A DNA stretch of 64,000 nucleotides from Botryosphaeria dothidea (Eukaryota > Ascomycota > Dothideomycetes > Botryosphaeriales > Botryosphaeriaceae): assembly GCA_011503125.2 (NCBI GenBank), contig WWBZ02000033.1, positions 3,472,001 to 3,536,000 on the forward strand, given 5' to 3'. Positions 12,815 through 26,637 of this stretch are shown piece by piece. The position numbers and the translations under genes were made by a program. The notes beneath the pieces are model-generated. The model saw nothing but the letters and a program-made list of their open reading frames with translations. It made no database searches and was not told where the DNA came from. Numbering within the stretch: the stretch's first letter is position 1; each line of letters opens with the position of its first letter.

Positions 12815-13424
12815 GTAGACTTCTGGAAGGTGGTCTGGAAATGGACACTGAGTAATGTCCAGCATTCCTTCCATCCACACCCGCTCTGCCGTAGTTTCCA
12901 CCGCCGGCCCACATGCTATCCGCAGCCCGGTCCAGCGCCCTTTTCCACACGCACATGCGTAGAGAAAGGAAAACGGAAAGGCCTTCAGCTAGAATTGGCC
13001 AGCCCACGCCACGGCTTCACGGACTTCCATGATTACTATGCGACGATGCACCCTCGATCCATTGCCGGCTTGTCCAGACGATGCCGCGTTAGGTCAGCAT
13101 ATGCCTTTAGCTCTTGCCTCCAACGGGCCAAAGGAAGAACGAGTAGCAACTGCGCCTCATGACACCCCCCTTGCGCACATCTGGAACCCTAAGCGTAGGG
13201 ATCGCCACACCTTGTCTCGTCCTTTTTTCTTTCCTTCGCTGGGCCTCAAACATGATAGGCCATGCGGGGCAAAGGGTCTGCCGGCTGGGCTAAAACAGTA
13301 ATGCTAAGCGCCTGGCAACACACGTGCCGTGGACTGGGAATAGCTTCCCTCCCCACGTCGTTCCTGGCTGGGCAACCCGGTGCCCCGGGGTAGGGCAAGC
13401 TCTTGTGCCGCGGATCGACGTGCA

Positions 13425-13430
13425 TATAAG
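13425..13430 (+). promoter_or_regulatory. TATA-like element upstream of the monooxygenase
   Basis: TATAAG within tgcataTAAGAGC lies about 165 bases before the ATG of the monooxygenase, followed by a CT-rich leader. Position and context fit a core promoter; this is inference only. Confidence 0.4.
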
Positions 13431-13556
13431 AGCATCGCGACTGCCGCCCGTCTCTGTCGGCTCTTTGACTTTGCTCTTTAGAACACAGCTTCTCCAATAA
13501 CCCTACAATATTTCTACATTTTTCGGCCTTAAGATTCGTTGCTCCGATTGCTCTAG

Positions 13557-15420
<1,864 letters not shown>

Positions 15421-15759
15421 GGAGGAGATATGTGCCTTCTAGACGGAAGACGGCAAGACCGGACTCGTTCGGAGCTGGGGAGTGTTCTTGTTTGATGTGG
15501 CGTTTGTGTGTAAATAGTATGATGCGAAATGAGCGACGAATACTTGTCATCACATGCTTTGTCTTCAGCGCCCGGGGGTTGCCCGGAGAATTGCGGGCGC
15601 GGCCGGGCTCGCAGTCGCGACGTCATCCGATGTGACTACTGCCTGCCTCTGTTTCCTTGCCTTTCCCGTCGAGGCAACTCTTCCTCAACATTCGCTGTGC
15701 CTCTCCATGGCTATCCACCGCTCATAGCCAGCCATCAGCTACCACCGTCCAGCTCGACT
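15421..15759. other. Short intergenic region, promoter of the ABC1-type gene
   Basis: About 340 bases between two genes in the same direction. No gene seen. It must contain the monooxygenase 3' end and the promoter of the next gene. Confidence 0.5.
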
Positions 15760-18047
15760 ATGAGGACGGTCCTCCTCCTCGGCCGCCAATGCCTTCGCCC
15801 ACATCTCCCCGGGAGCGCCGCGGCGCGCTCCGCCCTCTTCAAAGCTAGCATACGCGCCTCGCACCGCGCCCTCTTCTCCTCAGCAGCACGCCGTGCCTTC
15901 CCGCGCCCCTCGTCGTCGCCATCGCAGTCCTTCTTCCGCACCCCGCCTCGCGGTGTCGCCGGCCGCACGCTCCTCTTTGCCGGCGCGGCCCTCAGCCCTG
16001 GCGCCTTCGTCGCGCTGTCACAGAATAGCAATGACGACGACGAGCGCACCGGTGAGCAGCTCATGCTCGAGGCCTCGCGCGCCGAGCTCAAGGAACAAGT
16101 CCCCAAGGCCATAGAGAACTCCAAGGGCTTCCGCAAGAGCGTGTACTTCTTCTTTGAGAATTACATCTGGGAGCCGCTTGCCACGGGCCTGCGCTTCGTC
16201 CACCTGGTCGTGATATTCGTTCCGGTGATCTTGACCGTCCCGGCGATTTGGATCGGGAGGAGAGTGGCGGATAGGGATAATGAGAGGGTGGGGACATTGT
16301 GGTGGTATTCGTTCTTGGTGAGGAGTATGGAGAGAGCGGGGGCTGCTTTTATAAAGGTAGGCAATCTGAATGGAAACAAGGTTTGCTTGAAACTCGGTCG
16401 GCTGATTTCCATCATCTCAGCTTGGCCAATGGGCTGCCTCGCGAACCGATATCTTCCCCACGGAAATGTGCAAATACCTGTCGTCCCTCCACTCTAATGC
16501 ACCGGCACACTCTCTGCACGACACGAAGCGAATCGTTGAAAGAGCCTTTGATGGTCGACACTTTGAAGACATATTCGATGAGTTTGACGAGAAACCCCTC
16601 GGTGTCGGTGCCATTGCCCAGGTTTATAGGGCAAAGCTCAAGCCGAACCTCTCCGCACCCGTGGAATCGGATATCGATCAGCCCCAGAATCTACGCCGGA
16701 GGCTGAAGAAGAACGTCGACGCGACCTTGAAAAGCACTCCGCGCCGGATACCCTCGTCTTACGTCGCAATCAAAGTTCTGCACCCGCATATAGAGAAGAT
16801 TGTCCGGAGAGATTTGCGTATAATGTCTGCTTTTGCCCACATCATTAACGCCATACCAACTATGGAGTGGCTTTCTTTCCCCGATGAAGTCAAGCAGTTC
16901 TCCGAGATGATGAGGCTACAGTTGGATCTGAGAATCGAAGGAGCGAACCTGACCATTTTCCGCCAGAAGTTCAAGGACCGTACGACGGCGTGGTTCCCTT
17001 TTCCGTATAACGAATATACCACACGCCAGGTGCTCGTCGAAGAATTCGCCAACGGTATCGCTCTGGAGGATCTTCTGCAAAATGGGGGTGGTCCATACCG
17101 GAAAGAGATTGCTGACGAGGGTCTAAATGCGTTTCTTCACATGGTCTTGATCGACAATTTCGTGCATGCCGACTTACATCCCGGAAACATCATGGTTCGC
17201 TTCTACAAGCCTGAAACCCCTGACATCCCCACCTTCAAGACCCGCAAAACCCCAGAGACCGTCAACAATTCGACCGATGTTACCGAGGAAGTGCTCAGGC
17301 GCTTGACACCTCTCAAGGGCAAGCACAAACAGTGGAACTCCGAACTCCAGCAGCTCGAAAACGAAGGCTACCGCCCTCAGCTCATCTTCATCGACACCGG
17401 TCTCGTGACGGAGCTGAACGAGAAGAACCGCAAGAATTTTCTCGACCTATTTAAGGCGGTGGCGGAGTTCGACGGCTACCGCGCAGGCCATCTGATGGTT
17501 GAGCGATGTAGGCAGCCCGATGCGGTAATCGATAACGAGGTCTTCGCGCTGAAGATGCAGCATCTGGTGCTGAGCGTCAAGAGCCGCACCTTCGCGCTCG
17601 GCAACATCAAGATCGGCGACATCTTGAATGAAGTCCTGACCATGGTCAGGCAGCACCACGTTAGGCTTGAAGGCGACTTTGTCAACGTGGTTCTGAGCAT
17701 TCTCCTGCTCGAGGGTATCGGGCGGCAGATGGATCCGGAGATGGATCTCTTCGCTGGGTAAGTTTGGCACGGATTCCTGGGAGACGAATGATTTTGCTAA
17801 TGTGGTCGTGCTACAGCGCGTTGCCTATCCTACGCCAACTTGGCACGCAGAGCGGCAGAGGTGTCGTTCGTGGTGCGGACTTCTCCATGCTCAAGGTCTG
17901 GGTCGGATTGGAGGCCCGCAGTTGGCTTCGGGCTTCGGTGGAAAGTGTGAGTATCCATTTTCCCAATTTCTTTTCTCGACCACTGATATTAACGCTTGAC
18001 AGGTTGAGGCATGCGTGAAATACGATCTACTCTCTCCGAATATCTAA
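15760..18047 (+). CDS. Mitochondrial ABC1/UbiB-family atypical kinase (ADCK2/Cqd1-like)
   Basis: Four exons (15760-16356, 16421-17757, 17817-17946, 18003-18047) encode 702 residues; the last exon adds only 14 residues. The N-terminus is Arg/Ser/Ala-rich and free of acidic residues, as in mitochondrial presequences, and a hydrophobic segment spans about 147-166. The first splice junction creates the family signature KLGQWAASR (KxGQ) at about residue 199. The nucleotide-loop equivalent PLGVGAIAQVYRAKL, the invariant-lysine region YVAIKVLHP, the catalytic ADLHPGNIM (about 449) and the metal-binding FIDTGLV all follow. The family controls coenzyme Q and mitochondrial lipid distribution in the inner membrane. 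The GVGAIAQVY loop, in place of the Ala-rich loop of Coq8, points to the ADCK2/Cqd1 branch rather than Coq8 (inference). Confidence 0.9.
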
Positions 18048-18982
18048 TGTGTTTCTTTAATTTTGGGATAAAGAGAATTCTGTAGAGATTCTCGGCCGTT
18101 TTGTGGCGCTGTGAAAGGGAAGAGAGGGAAGGGACATCTTAGAAGAGCTGCACGAGTGTGTTATAGGGACGCACACAAGACGAGACATTTCTCTTTTCTC
18201 CTCGAAACGATGTTCTGCCTATATTCACATTGCGCGGAGTCGCCATAGAGCTGAAATGACTGAAGGCCAGCAGGCAAGACTTTGTGTCTGTGCAATTCCT
18301 TCGGCAGTTTCCAGAAACGTGAATCGACTGTGCTACCGCGATGACGACTTTGGCGGGAGCCCGTGCATTAGTCACGGAAGGAGAAGCTTCTGCGATTGGC
18401 AATCGACCATGCACGCGCGTCGATCCCGTCGACATCATCCTCACCCAATGCAGCCAACATGATCCCCGCAGATGGCCCAGATCGATCATCGGACATCGAC
18501 TTTATCTCTTTGCGCTCAGAGAAACGGCAACCAGCCGCTTTCCTCGTCGTGAAAGAAACATCATTGGCGCAGCGCCACCTCTTGCTCCCTTTCCCGATTG
18601 AGCTCTTGCAGCCGCATACGTCATCACTGCGCCCTGGCTGGGCCCAAGGCACTTTTGGCACACCCACTTCGAGCACCTGTCGTTTCCTTGTTGGGTACAA
18701 GGGAGGAATTCGTGTCTGCTGTGGATTCCTTGAAAGCAGGGAAATAGCTCTGTGTGCTGTCCGCGCGTCTGCTGTGATACCATACCCGCCCGCTGCTGCA
18801 CATAAACACCTCTCCCTCTTCTCCACTTCCGCCGGGAGCAGTTCCTTCAGCACAACTGCTCCACTAAACACAGTCACAGCGCCTCCTATCCCGTCAGCAA
18901 GCTTATAGGGGCGTGTTCCACCTCTCTTTCTTCGCCGGCTCGAGAGAGGCGATCCCCTCCTCCCTTTCCCACGACAACCACC
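18048..18982. other. Intergenic, no gene seen
   Basis: About 0.9 kb between two co-directional genes. An open frame on each strand runs through part of it but has no recognisable protein character. The final 60 bases are CT-rich leader before the next ATG. Confidence 0.5.
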
Positions 18983-21360
18983 ATGGCGGACACCGAAGAA
19001 AACACCACCACCCGCCCCGGAGCAATCTACAAAGACCTCCTCCCCATCCCCGTCCCCTCCGACACCACCGCGACGACCGACCCCGCCGCGACCGAAGCGC
19101 CAGCGCCGACCATGCGCGACGGGCCGACGCTCTCGCACGCCCTCGCCATGCAGGACGACCCGGAAGCGGAGGAAAAAGGGACCGCGCAGAAAGAACACGA
19201 CGAGGAGGTCGTCGATCTGGGATGGGACGAGCCCAAGGAGGAGGTTGTGGAGCCGCTGGTGGGCGGGTTGGGGAATGAAGAGTTGTGGATGTTGGTGAGG
19301 CGGTTCAATAAGGTTGGTGGTGTTTTCACAGACCGGAAAGAGGGAATGGTTGTGCTAATGTTGGGGTTCGCAGCAAATATACCATGTCAAGGAGTATCCG
19401 CATCCGGTGCCGGGGAATTTGGATTTGAATATTGCGGACGAGGAGGAATTCAGCCCGGATAAGCTGAGGGCAAACGTGGAGAGGTTGTACATGACTGTGG
19501 TGAGTATTAGCTGGCGCCTTGGTCTTCTTCAGAGTAGTTGGAAGAAAAGTAGATTCGCTGATCAAAATGCTAGATTATCGGACTTCTGGGAGGGAGCAAG
19601 CAGATTGCGAGGTTGAGAAGCTGGAGGGAAACGAGAAGAACTGCGTGGTTCTGCACTGTAAGCTGCGAATCAAGACTCGTTTAGAAGCGAAAATTGTGGT
19701 ACTGAGCATTCAAAAGGTCTACTTTATAGCCTGGGCCTTCGACTTCCTGGTCCCCCTCTTCTCCGCAACGCTCATCGCCCTCATCGCGTACCCTCCTTCG
19801 CGGGACTTCCTCTTTCCGCCGGCACCTCTCGCCTTCGTGGATGGAAAGACAGGCGGCGTTCAGAAGCCCAAGGCTGGCGTCTTGGGTAGCCACGACAGCG
19901 CGACAGGGGCACCTGAGAACCACAAGGGTGAGGCGGTTGAGCAGGAAGCCAGCAACTTCTTCAACGGCATCGCATCCGTCACTCTCAGCAGCGTCGCCGG
20001 AAAACATCCTCAATCAGATCCCACAACCGAAGATGGGAGCAGCGCGCCTCAGGACTCCGCGGTCCCCGACCCTACAGCCATTGCTGTTGGAGCTGCCAAC
20101 GCGAAGGACGCGGCCAGCGGGGCGAAGCCTGATGCTCACCACGACAAAACGAAGGTGCCGATGGAGACGGCCATGTGGTCGAGGATGAGGCCCATAATGC
20201 ACGGAATCGCTGAGCTGACGGATACATGGGAGCGCTTTGGAAAGTAAGAAAGACTCCCTCACAAACCGCACAGAGAAACAAGACTGCTGACACCCACCAG
20301 TGCGCTCTGCCCCACCCCGCCCTTCCCCAGAAATACCTACCGCCTCCGCCTCGCCGCGCTCGTAGTACCCCTCCTCCTGACCTCCGCCTTCGTCTCATCC
20401 TACCTCTTCATGAAAGGCGTGACCTTCGCCTCCGGCTTCGTCTTCTTCGGCGACCCCGTCCTCTCCCGCGGCCTCACCTGGCTCAACTCTCACTTCCCGC
20501 ACTGGCAGAAGCTCCTCGAGATCCGCAACACGCTGCTCAAGGGCGTCCCCACCAACGCCCAGCTGACCCTCACCCTCCTGCGCATCGGCGAGGCCAACAA
20601 AGCGCCCCTCCCGCCCCCTCCCTCCGCCACCGTCGGCGACGCCACCCCTCCCCCCGACGCCCCCGCCGCCGTCACCGACCAGCACCTCCGCGCCACCGGC
20701 GCCGACCCGCCGCTCAACGCCACGACCGCGGAACTCGACGCCGCCATCGCGCAGCACGACGCCGCGGTGCCGCACGAGACGGCCGGCGCCGACATCGACG
20801 CCGGCAAGGGCAAGGCGCACGGCCGCAGGGGCTCGCGCCTCCTCAACTTCTTCCGCGGCACCACCAAGGGCGTCGTCTCGACGGCCATCGGCGCCGACAA
20901 GGTCAAGGCCAAGTCGGGCTCGGGGCCGGCCAAGGACCGGCTCGGCGTCGTCGACAAGGTCGGGTCGGATGGCAAGAGGAGCGGGCCCGTCAGCTTCCGG
21001 GCGCGGTACCATGGCCGCAAGGGTGCGATGTATATCACGACCAAGGCGACCATTCCGTGCGTGGCGTTTAGCACGGACAGTAAGGTCGTGGAGAAGGGCG
21101 TGAATGCGGGCGATGACGAAGACAGCGTGCATCCGGCGTGGAGCGTGCCGGTAGCTGAGATTCGGGAGTTGAAAAAGGTTGGCGGGTATGGCTGGAAGGC
21201 GAAGTTGGTGGTTGGCTGGGCGATGGGTAGGGAGGTGGCGGATGGGCTGGAGATTACGGATAAGCAGGGCGCGGTGTGGAAGGTTACGGCGCTGCCGTTG
21301 AGGGATGAGTTGTTTAACCGCCTTGTTGCGATGGGTGGACAGAAGTGGGAGGCTTGGTAG
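18983..21360 (+). CDS. DUF3292-family membrane protein with PH/GRAM-like C-terminus
   Basis: Five exons (18983-19312, 19374-19499, 19574-19657, 19717-20243, 20301-21360) encode 708 residues. The two small internal exons are supported because splicing recreates YMTVIIGLLGG and RSWRETRRTAWFCTVYFIAW without a break. Hydrophobic segments are at about 181-205 (FDFLVPLFSATLIALIAY) and about 371-412 (LAALVVPLLLTSAFVSSYLF plus ASGFVFFG). I recognise the overall pattern as the fungal DUF3292 family. The last 130 residues (MYITTKATIPCVAFSTDSK to LPLRDELFNRLVAMG) read like a GRAM/PH-type fold, which would bind membrane lipids; that is inference. The long middle linker is Ala/Pro/Asp-rich. Subcellular site unknown, probably an internal membrane. 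Confidence 0.85.
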
Positions 21361-21613
21361 ATTGTTGCTGTGGGCGTTGCCAGAGCTTCAGCTTGTTCAA
21401 ACTTTGTCTTAAATGGTGTTGAATGCCTGAATGCCGAAAGCATTATCGCTTGTATAGAAGATTTTTTCATCGGCTCGTACTCTATGGATGACAGCAGCAG
21501 TGATTGGAACCAGGTGATTAGAGGATACTTATTCAATCAAGGAATCTTCCCATTTAATCATAAACGACCAGCACACGTCTAACCGCTCTCATTTTTACCG
21601 CCATCCCGTCCGT

Positions 21614-24085
21614 TTACCATGAATAAGAGTTGCCAAAATCATGCTCCTGTAGAAGCGTATTAGCCACCAAACCCCACATATTGAGATGTCGCAGGGGTGA
21701 TCAGTCCAGCTTACCTTGATATAGTCCCCACCCTTCTCCGCCCACTCCGCCTTACTCACCCACGCCTTCCTCGACTCCTTACTCTTGGCCCATCTCGCCG
21801 CGCCCCTCCACGCATCCAACACCGGGTCCTTCGCCTTCCTGACGACCAACTCCGCGTCGACAGGCAGGAACGCGCGCAACTCGTCCCGCAGCCTCTCTTC
21901 GAAACCCTTGAACAGCGTGTTTCCGCCCGTCAAAAACACGTCCTTCAAGACGTCCTTCTGTCGCGGGTGGTCGCCAAGGCGCTCCGTCAGGATGCTCGCC
22001 GCGATCTCGACGATGCCGGCCTGGTCGAGGCCGGCGATGCTGGGCTGGAAGACGACCTCCGGGACGCGGATGCGCTCGACGTTGAGGTGGATCTGGTGGG
22101 CCTCGCGCTGGGACTCCGGGTCGAAAGAGTAGGGCCCGTGGGCGAAGGCGTGGACGAGGGACTTTGTCCAGTCCATCTGCGCCTCGCGCGTGCTGTCCTC
22201 GGTGAAGTGGGGGTCGTGCTTGAGCAGCTGGGCCTCGATGGACTTGAGCGAGGTGTTCAGGTCTTCCTCCTCTTCGTCGTCGCTGCCCTCGCCGGTGGCG
22301 ATGGTGCGGTAGACGCCCCAGTCGGCATCGTCCGCGCCGAAGGTGTCCTCGTCGGCACCGCGACGGCGCTTCTTGGTGGGGTTGTCGGAGGCGAGGTTGG
22401 CGATGCTCTTCATGCGCATTTGCGCGGCGAGGGATTTGCGGTTGCCCAGGTCGGCCTTGAGACGTTCGCGGTCCTTGATCTTTTGAATGATTGCCTATTT
22501 CCTTATTAATAAGCGTCTTTGTAGAAGTGTTCGGGAATAGTACCTGACGAGCTACTCTCCTTTCCTCGATCCATGTCTCAGGATCGTTTTCTCTCCGCTC
22601 GTTATCCAAGCGCTCTTCCTCTGCAATTCTTGCCTTCTCACGCTCTTTCTCTGCCTTCGCACGTTGGCGAGCCTCGTAGTTGGATTTCATCAACCTTTGT
22701 TGACGCTTTTGCTTCAATCCTTCCTCGTCGAGCTGGTCATCCGGGATGTCCACCAGAGGGAATGTCGGCGGTTCATTCTCTTCCTCCTCCATATCACCAA
22801 CATCCTTATTTCTGGCCTTACGAATCGACTTGTCCAGCTCCCTGATCCTCTTCTCCAGCTGCGCCTCGTCATCGAAATCTTCTCCCTCCAGGATGCGCTT
22901 CGCCTCTTTCTTGGTAGTTTCTACCAACTTGAGCTGCAGTTCTTTGTAGTATGCAAGCTCCTGTTCCTTAGCAATGAGCTTCTCCAGCCGCATTTTTGCT
23001 GCCTGCTCTTGTAACCGCCTACCGCTTTCCTTGCGCTTCTCAGCTGCGCGGGCTAGTTCTTCCTCCGTTTTCTGCACCACGATTTGCTCCGTGTAGGGAA
23101 ATTGAACGACGTGATTCCGGTCCTCCAATCCTGTCCAATCGAGGTACTTGCTGACTTCGCCGTCGAAATCTTGTGATACGTAGCAGTGCTCGCGGACGAG
23201 GTCATCGGCTTGGATGTCGGTGAGCTTTCCTGGGAATGACGGGTATTTTAGACGAAGAAGCTTCTGGAGGAACTCGGCAGTCTGGAATCGACCCCAGTTG
23301 ATGCGGGTGGCGTGCGTGAGCAATGCTTTCGACTCGACTACGGGAATGAGGTGGGTGGACGTGTAGGACGAGTCGACAACGAGGCCGTTTCTGCCGTTGT
23401 TGTAGTTGTAGGAAAAGAGAGAATCGATGCCGAACGCCGCGGAGGGCGCGCCGTAGAGCTCGAATAGGATTTCGGACATGGCTGCGGTAAGTCTGCTGTT
23501 AGCAGCGTAATCGCTACACGCTGAGGGAGGCGTACCTACTCCTTCGCGAGTAGCCCAAGTTCGCGACGGGCTCGGTCATGAGGACGGGGCGATTGATTCC
23601 ACCGCTGGAGCCGTCTATGCCCATCTTGATGAAGACGTAGTCCAGTACACCTTCCATCACGTCCCAGTTGTTGATGATGTTCGTCCCGGGCTCGTAGACG
23701 CCCTTGGCCTGGCCGCGCGCGGTACCGTCTGCGTAGACCTCGTTGCCGATGAATTGGAAGGTGGTATTGAGCTTGCGGTCTCTGTAGCGCGCCATCATGG
23801 GCGCGACGGAGAGGCGTGGGTTCTCATCAAAGTCCCAGCCGGCGCGTATGGCGGACGAGCCTGCATCACAGCTGCATCAGTTGTCGGGAGATCCAGAGCT
23901 AGATAGGAGCTGAGCGTACCATTGTCGATGACGATGGCGGTATTGGAGTCGCTGCGCCGGTAGCCCTCGGTGTCGACCTCGCGGATACCTTCGAACGGGG
24001 GGTCTTTGATAGACCATATCCTCTCGGGACTCGGCTTCGTGTTGCGCAGGTCTTGCGCGGCGCCGTTCGAGGCGGGCTGGACCAT
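21614..24085 (-). CDS. ARP5: Actin-related protein 5, INO80 chromatin-remodelling subunit
   Basis: Five exons on the minus strand (24085-23920, 23860-23540, 23481-22544, 22494-21715, 21646-21614) encode 745 residues. Actin-fold landmarks are visible: AIVIDNG plus SSAIRAGWDFDENPRL at the start, PVLMTEPVANLGYSRR, the MSEILFELYGAPSAAFGIDSL segment, and LTGGNTLFKGFEERLRDEL near the end. The large Glu/Lys/Arg-rich insertion (about residues 310-560) is typical of Arp5 and absent from actin. The final 11-residue exon gives EHDFGNSYSW, replacing an obviously wrong read-through. Arp5 binds Ies6, and the pair couples the INO80 motor to the nucleosome (known for the complex). IES6 lies about 1 kb upstream on the other strand. 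The donor of the second intron (gtaggt) was chosen for frame. Confidence 0.93.
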
Positions 24086-24431
24086 GGTGGCGGCGGTGGA
24101 GATGGGGGTTTGGGCGGACAGGTGTGTGGAAGCTATGTCATGGTCTGCACGGGGGAGGCGAGGCGTCACGGCGCATGGACTGGGCGGGGGCGAGAGTGTT
24201 GCAAGCACGCAGAAAGCTAAGGTATCTCAGGTGTCTAAAGTCCGGAGGAGCTCCACAAAGCACCAAGCGCCGCAGATCGTCAAGCTTCCCAAACAAACCC
24301 TGCTCGACCGACTGCGGCTCTAAACGCCAAAATGCCCACCAAAATGAATAAACACCGCCCAGAATGATACCGAGAATTAATCATCTACACCAAAAACCTC
24401 AGGAGTCAACGCATGGCCAATGCACGAATTT
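24086..24431. other. Region between ARP5 start and DAD4 end
   Basis: About 345 bases holding the ARP5 promoter and the DAD4 3' end. No further gene seen. Confidence 0.5.
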
Positions 24432-24867
24432 CTACTGCTCCACTGGGTCTTTCAGGCTGTCCGTGGCTGCAAGTCCTGTCAGCGAAGTCATGTTGGCGGA
24501 GGAACCGAACCAACCTTCAAGATGGAAGAGCACGTTAGATTGATAGTTCTTGAACATCTGTGCGACCAGCTCGACGTTCATGTTCTGGATGTTGATTTCC
24601 TGCGGACTGGTTAGGTTGTTTGGGAATGATTGCTACCATCATATGCATACCTGAAGGTTCTTGTTCAGGACCATGACCGCTTCATTGAGTTTTTCCTAGA
24701 AAAAAGCATTAGCAGGTATCTTTTCCGACCCTGCTCTTCATTTCAAACGCACCACATTGGTGATGATGCGGCCAAGCAGGAGGTTCTGCTGGTGCTCGTG
24801 CGGGCTTTCCTGGAGCGGACGATCAGACCTGGGATTCTCCGTGCATGAGCTACATCACACATACCAT
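24432..24867 (-). CDS. DAD4: DASH complex subunit Dad4, five coding exons
   Basis: A 74-residue protein hidden in five small exons (24867-24865, 24809-24753, 24695-24651, 24599-24515, 24466-24432). The first coding exon is only the ATG, followed directly by gtatgt. The product begins [19 protein letters not shown], continues [20 protein letters not shown], and ends with [19 protein letters not shown] and a short tail, which matches the Dad4 pattern and usual length (about 72). Dad4 is part of the ten-subunit DASH/Dam1 ring that couples kinetochores to spindle microtubules in fungi. Three introns have clear gctaat/cctaac/gctgac branch sites. Without splicing the last intron, the tail would read in frame into an unrelated run. 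Every junction preserves frame, so I am confident in the model. Confidence 0.9.
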
Positions 24868-25114
24868 GATGACAGGGGCTGGGAGGTCGGGTGCTGCGTG
24901 GCTGCGTTGCTTGTTGGTCTTGTGTTTGTTGATTCCCTGGATGCCCAGCGGGCGGACAGCCCTACGCACATCACCATCGCGCGGACCCCGCTAGTCTCAA
25001 TACGGCATCCGCGCGGGAGCTCCAGCGGCAGCTGTTCGCGCAGCGTCTCCATGAGCGCCCTGCCACCAACCTTCCACCGCCGCCACATCCCATTCCTCGA
25101 GGCTCATCCCCACC

Positions 25115-25678
25115 ATGGCGCCAATCACCCATAACCCGACCGACCTGGATCATCAGGCTCTCCTCGACCGCCTCGACCTGTTCCGCGTCCACAAACCGTT
25201 CCGCAACCCGACCTGGAAGCCGCCGCAGCGCCGCAACAAGAACGTCAAGCAGGTCATCGCCGAGGCCCAGCGCAAAGAAGCCTCCGTCATGGCCACCCAG
25301 AACAACAGCGGCAGCTCCACGCCCGCCGTCCCTGGCGGCACCGGCGCGGCGACCCCCGCCAACGGCTCGAGCAGCTCGTCCTCGAACATCGCCCAGGCTG
25401 CCCAGAACCTCTCAGCCATGGTGCTGGAGAAGAACGGCAGGGCGGCAGCGGGTACGGCCGCGGGGCCAGCTGTCACGTTCACAAACATCGAAGCTCCCCC
25501 AAGCTTGCAGGTCAAGCGCAAGTATTGCGACATCACGGGCTTGCCGGCGGCGTACACCGATCCAAAGACGCGCTTGCGGTATCACAACGCGGAGATCTTT
25601 GGCAACATCAGGTTGATGGGGCAGAGTACGACGGAGAGCTACCTTGCTGCAAGAGGAGCGCACACTGTCCTCAAGTAA
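25115..25678 (+). CDS. IES6: INO80 complex subunit Ies6 (YL1 C-terminal domain)
   Basis: A single exon of 187 residues starting in caccATGGCG context. The N-terminal part has HKPFRNPTWKPPQRRNKNVKQ, a basic segment conserved in Ies6. A low-complexity Ser/Ala/Gly linker follows, and then the YL1-C domain at about 130-170: KRKYCDITGLPAAYTDPKTR and LRYHNAEIFGNIR. Ies6 forms a heterodimer with Arp5 within INO80 that stimulates ATP hydrolysis and nucleosome sliding (family knowledge). The gene is divergent from DAD4 with a 250-base gap, and ARP5 is the next gene beyond. Identity is strong from the YL1-C block together with the N-terminal basic motif. Confidence 0.92.
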   Translation: MAPITHNPTDLDHQALLDRLDLFRVHKPFRNPTWKPPQRRNKNVKQVIAEAQRKEASVMATQNNSGSSTPAVPGGTGAATPANGSSSSSSNIAQAAQNLSAMVLEKNGRAAAGTAAGPAVTFTNIEAPPSLQVKRKYCDITGLPAAYTDPKTRLRYHNAEIFGNIRLMGQSTTESYLAARGAHTVLK

Positions 25679-26637
25679 AGGAGTCGCATGTGGACAAGAA
25701 CAGCAACCTTCGTCGACGAGCGCAGTGGGTTCTGTCATAGAGATTGGTACGGAGCCCGACACTTCGCCAGGCACATTTATCCATGATCACGAAAACGAAA
25801 TGGTATTCGGCAGCGTATTGACTCCTATGAAGGCATGTTCGAACCACAAAGTCAAGCCCCTTCCACCCGCCCTGCCCCTCTCGAGACAGGGTTCAAGAAG
25901 ACGCTCCGGCTTAATCGGGATCATGTTTTGGTCTTCGCCCAAGGTGGCAGGGTACCGAGGCCTCATTGATAGAGGCCTCAGTTACAGTAGAAAACAAGTT
26001 CAAACTGTTGCCGAGGCGGTGGTCCGTTTGGAAGCAGGGATATGAATAGACGTTTCTGTGTTGTTAGTTTTGAGAAGAATTCAAAGATACCCCCAAGCAA
26101 ATCTTTGAGCTGGAAGGATATTTGGAGCAATGTGATTAACGATAGCAATATTAGCTCAAATCAACTGGATCGTCCTCGGGGCTCAGCAGTGAAGCAGACT
26201 CTGTCTCAACAGTCGGAGTGTGAGCCAATGTTTTCGCCTGGAGCTGGAAGAAGCCAGCTCGTTCACCCAAGGTTTCTCACGGAGATCTGAAACAAGTGTG
26301 AAGCCACTGTTGAAGGGAGGTGAAGCTTGATGGGGCATCCCGGACGGAGTTGATGAGAGTTGGTGTCGTGGGAAGCGGCGCACAATCTTTTTCGCTCAGA
26401 AAGCGCCAAGCAACGCGCGTGCCGTCGCGCCCCGTGCCTCGTACCTCGCGCTAGTGTGAGAGGCCACTCTAGCGGCCGATCACCTTCGACCTGCCAGACA
26501 AACGCCAAACTTCCATCTGACCTCCAAACCCACCTGTCGCGTGCTGCAACAACGTTCAAATCCCCCGCGCCTTTCCTGCTCATCTTCGCTTCTACTTCTC
26601 CTTTCAAACACGGCAACGCAATTAAACACCCGCTACA
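25679..26637. other. Intergenic, no gene seen
   Basis: About 0.96 kb between IES6 and GOT1, both on the plus strand. It contains no supported frame; the last 250 bases form the GOT1 promoter and leader. Confidence 0.5.

Noticed and set aside
15760..18047. Coq8 orthologue
   Set aside because: The Ala-rich loop typical of Coq8 is replaced by GVGAIAQVY, which points to the ADCK2/Cqd1 branch.
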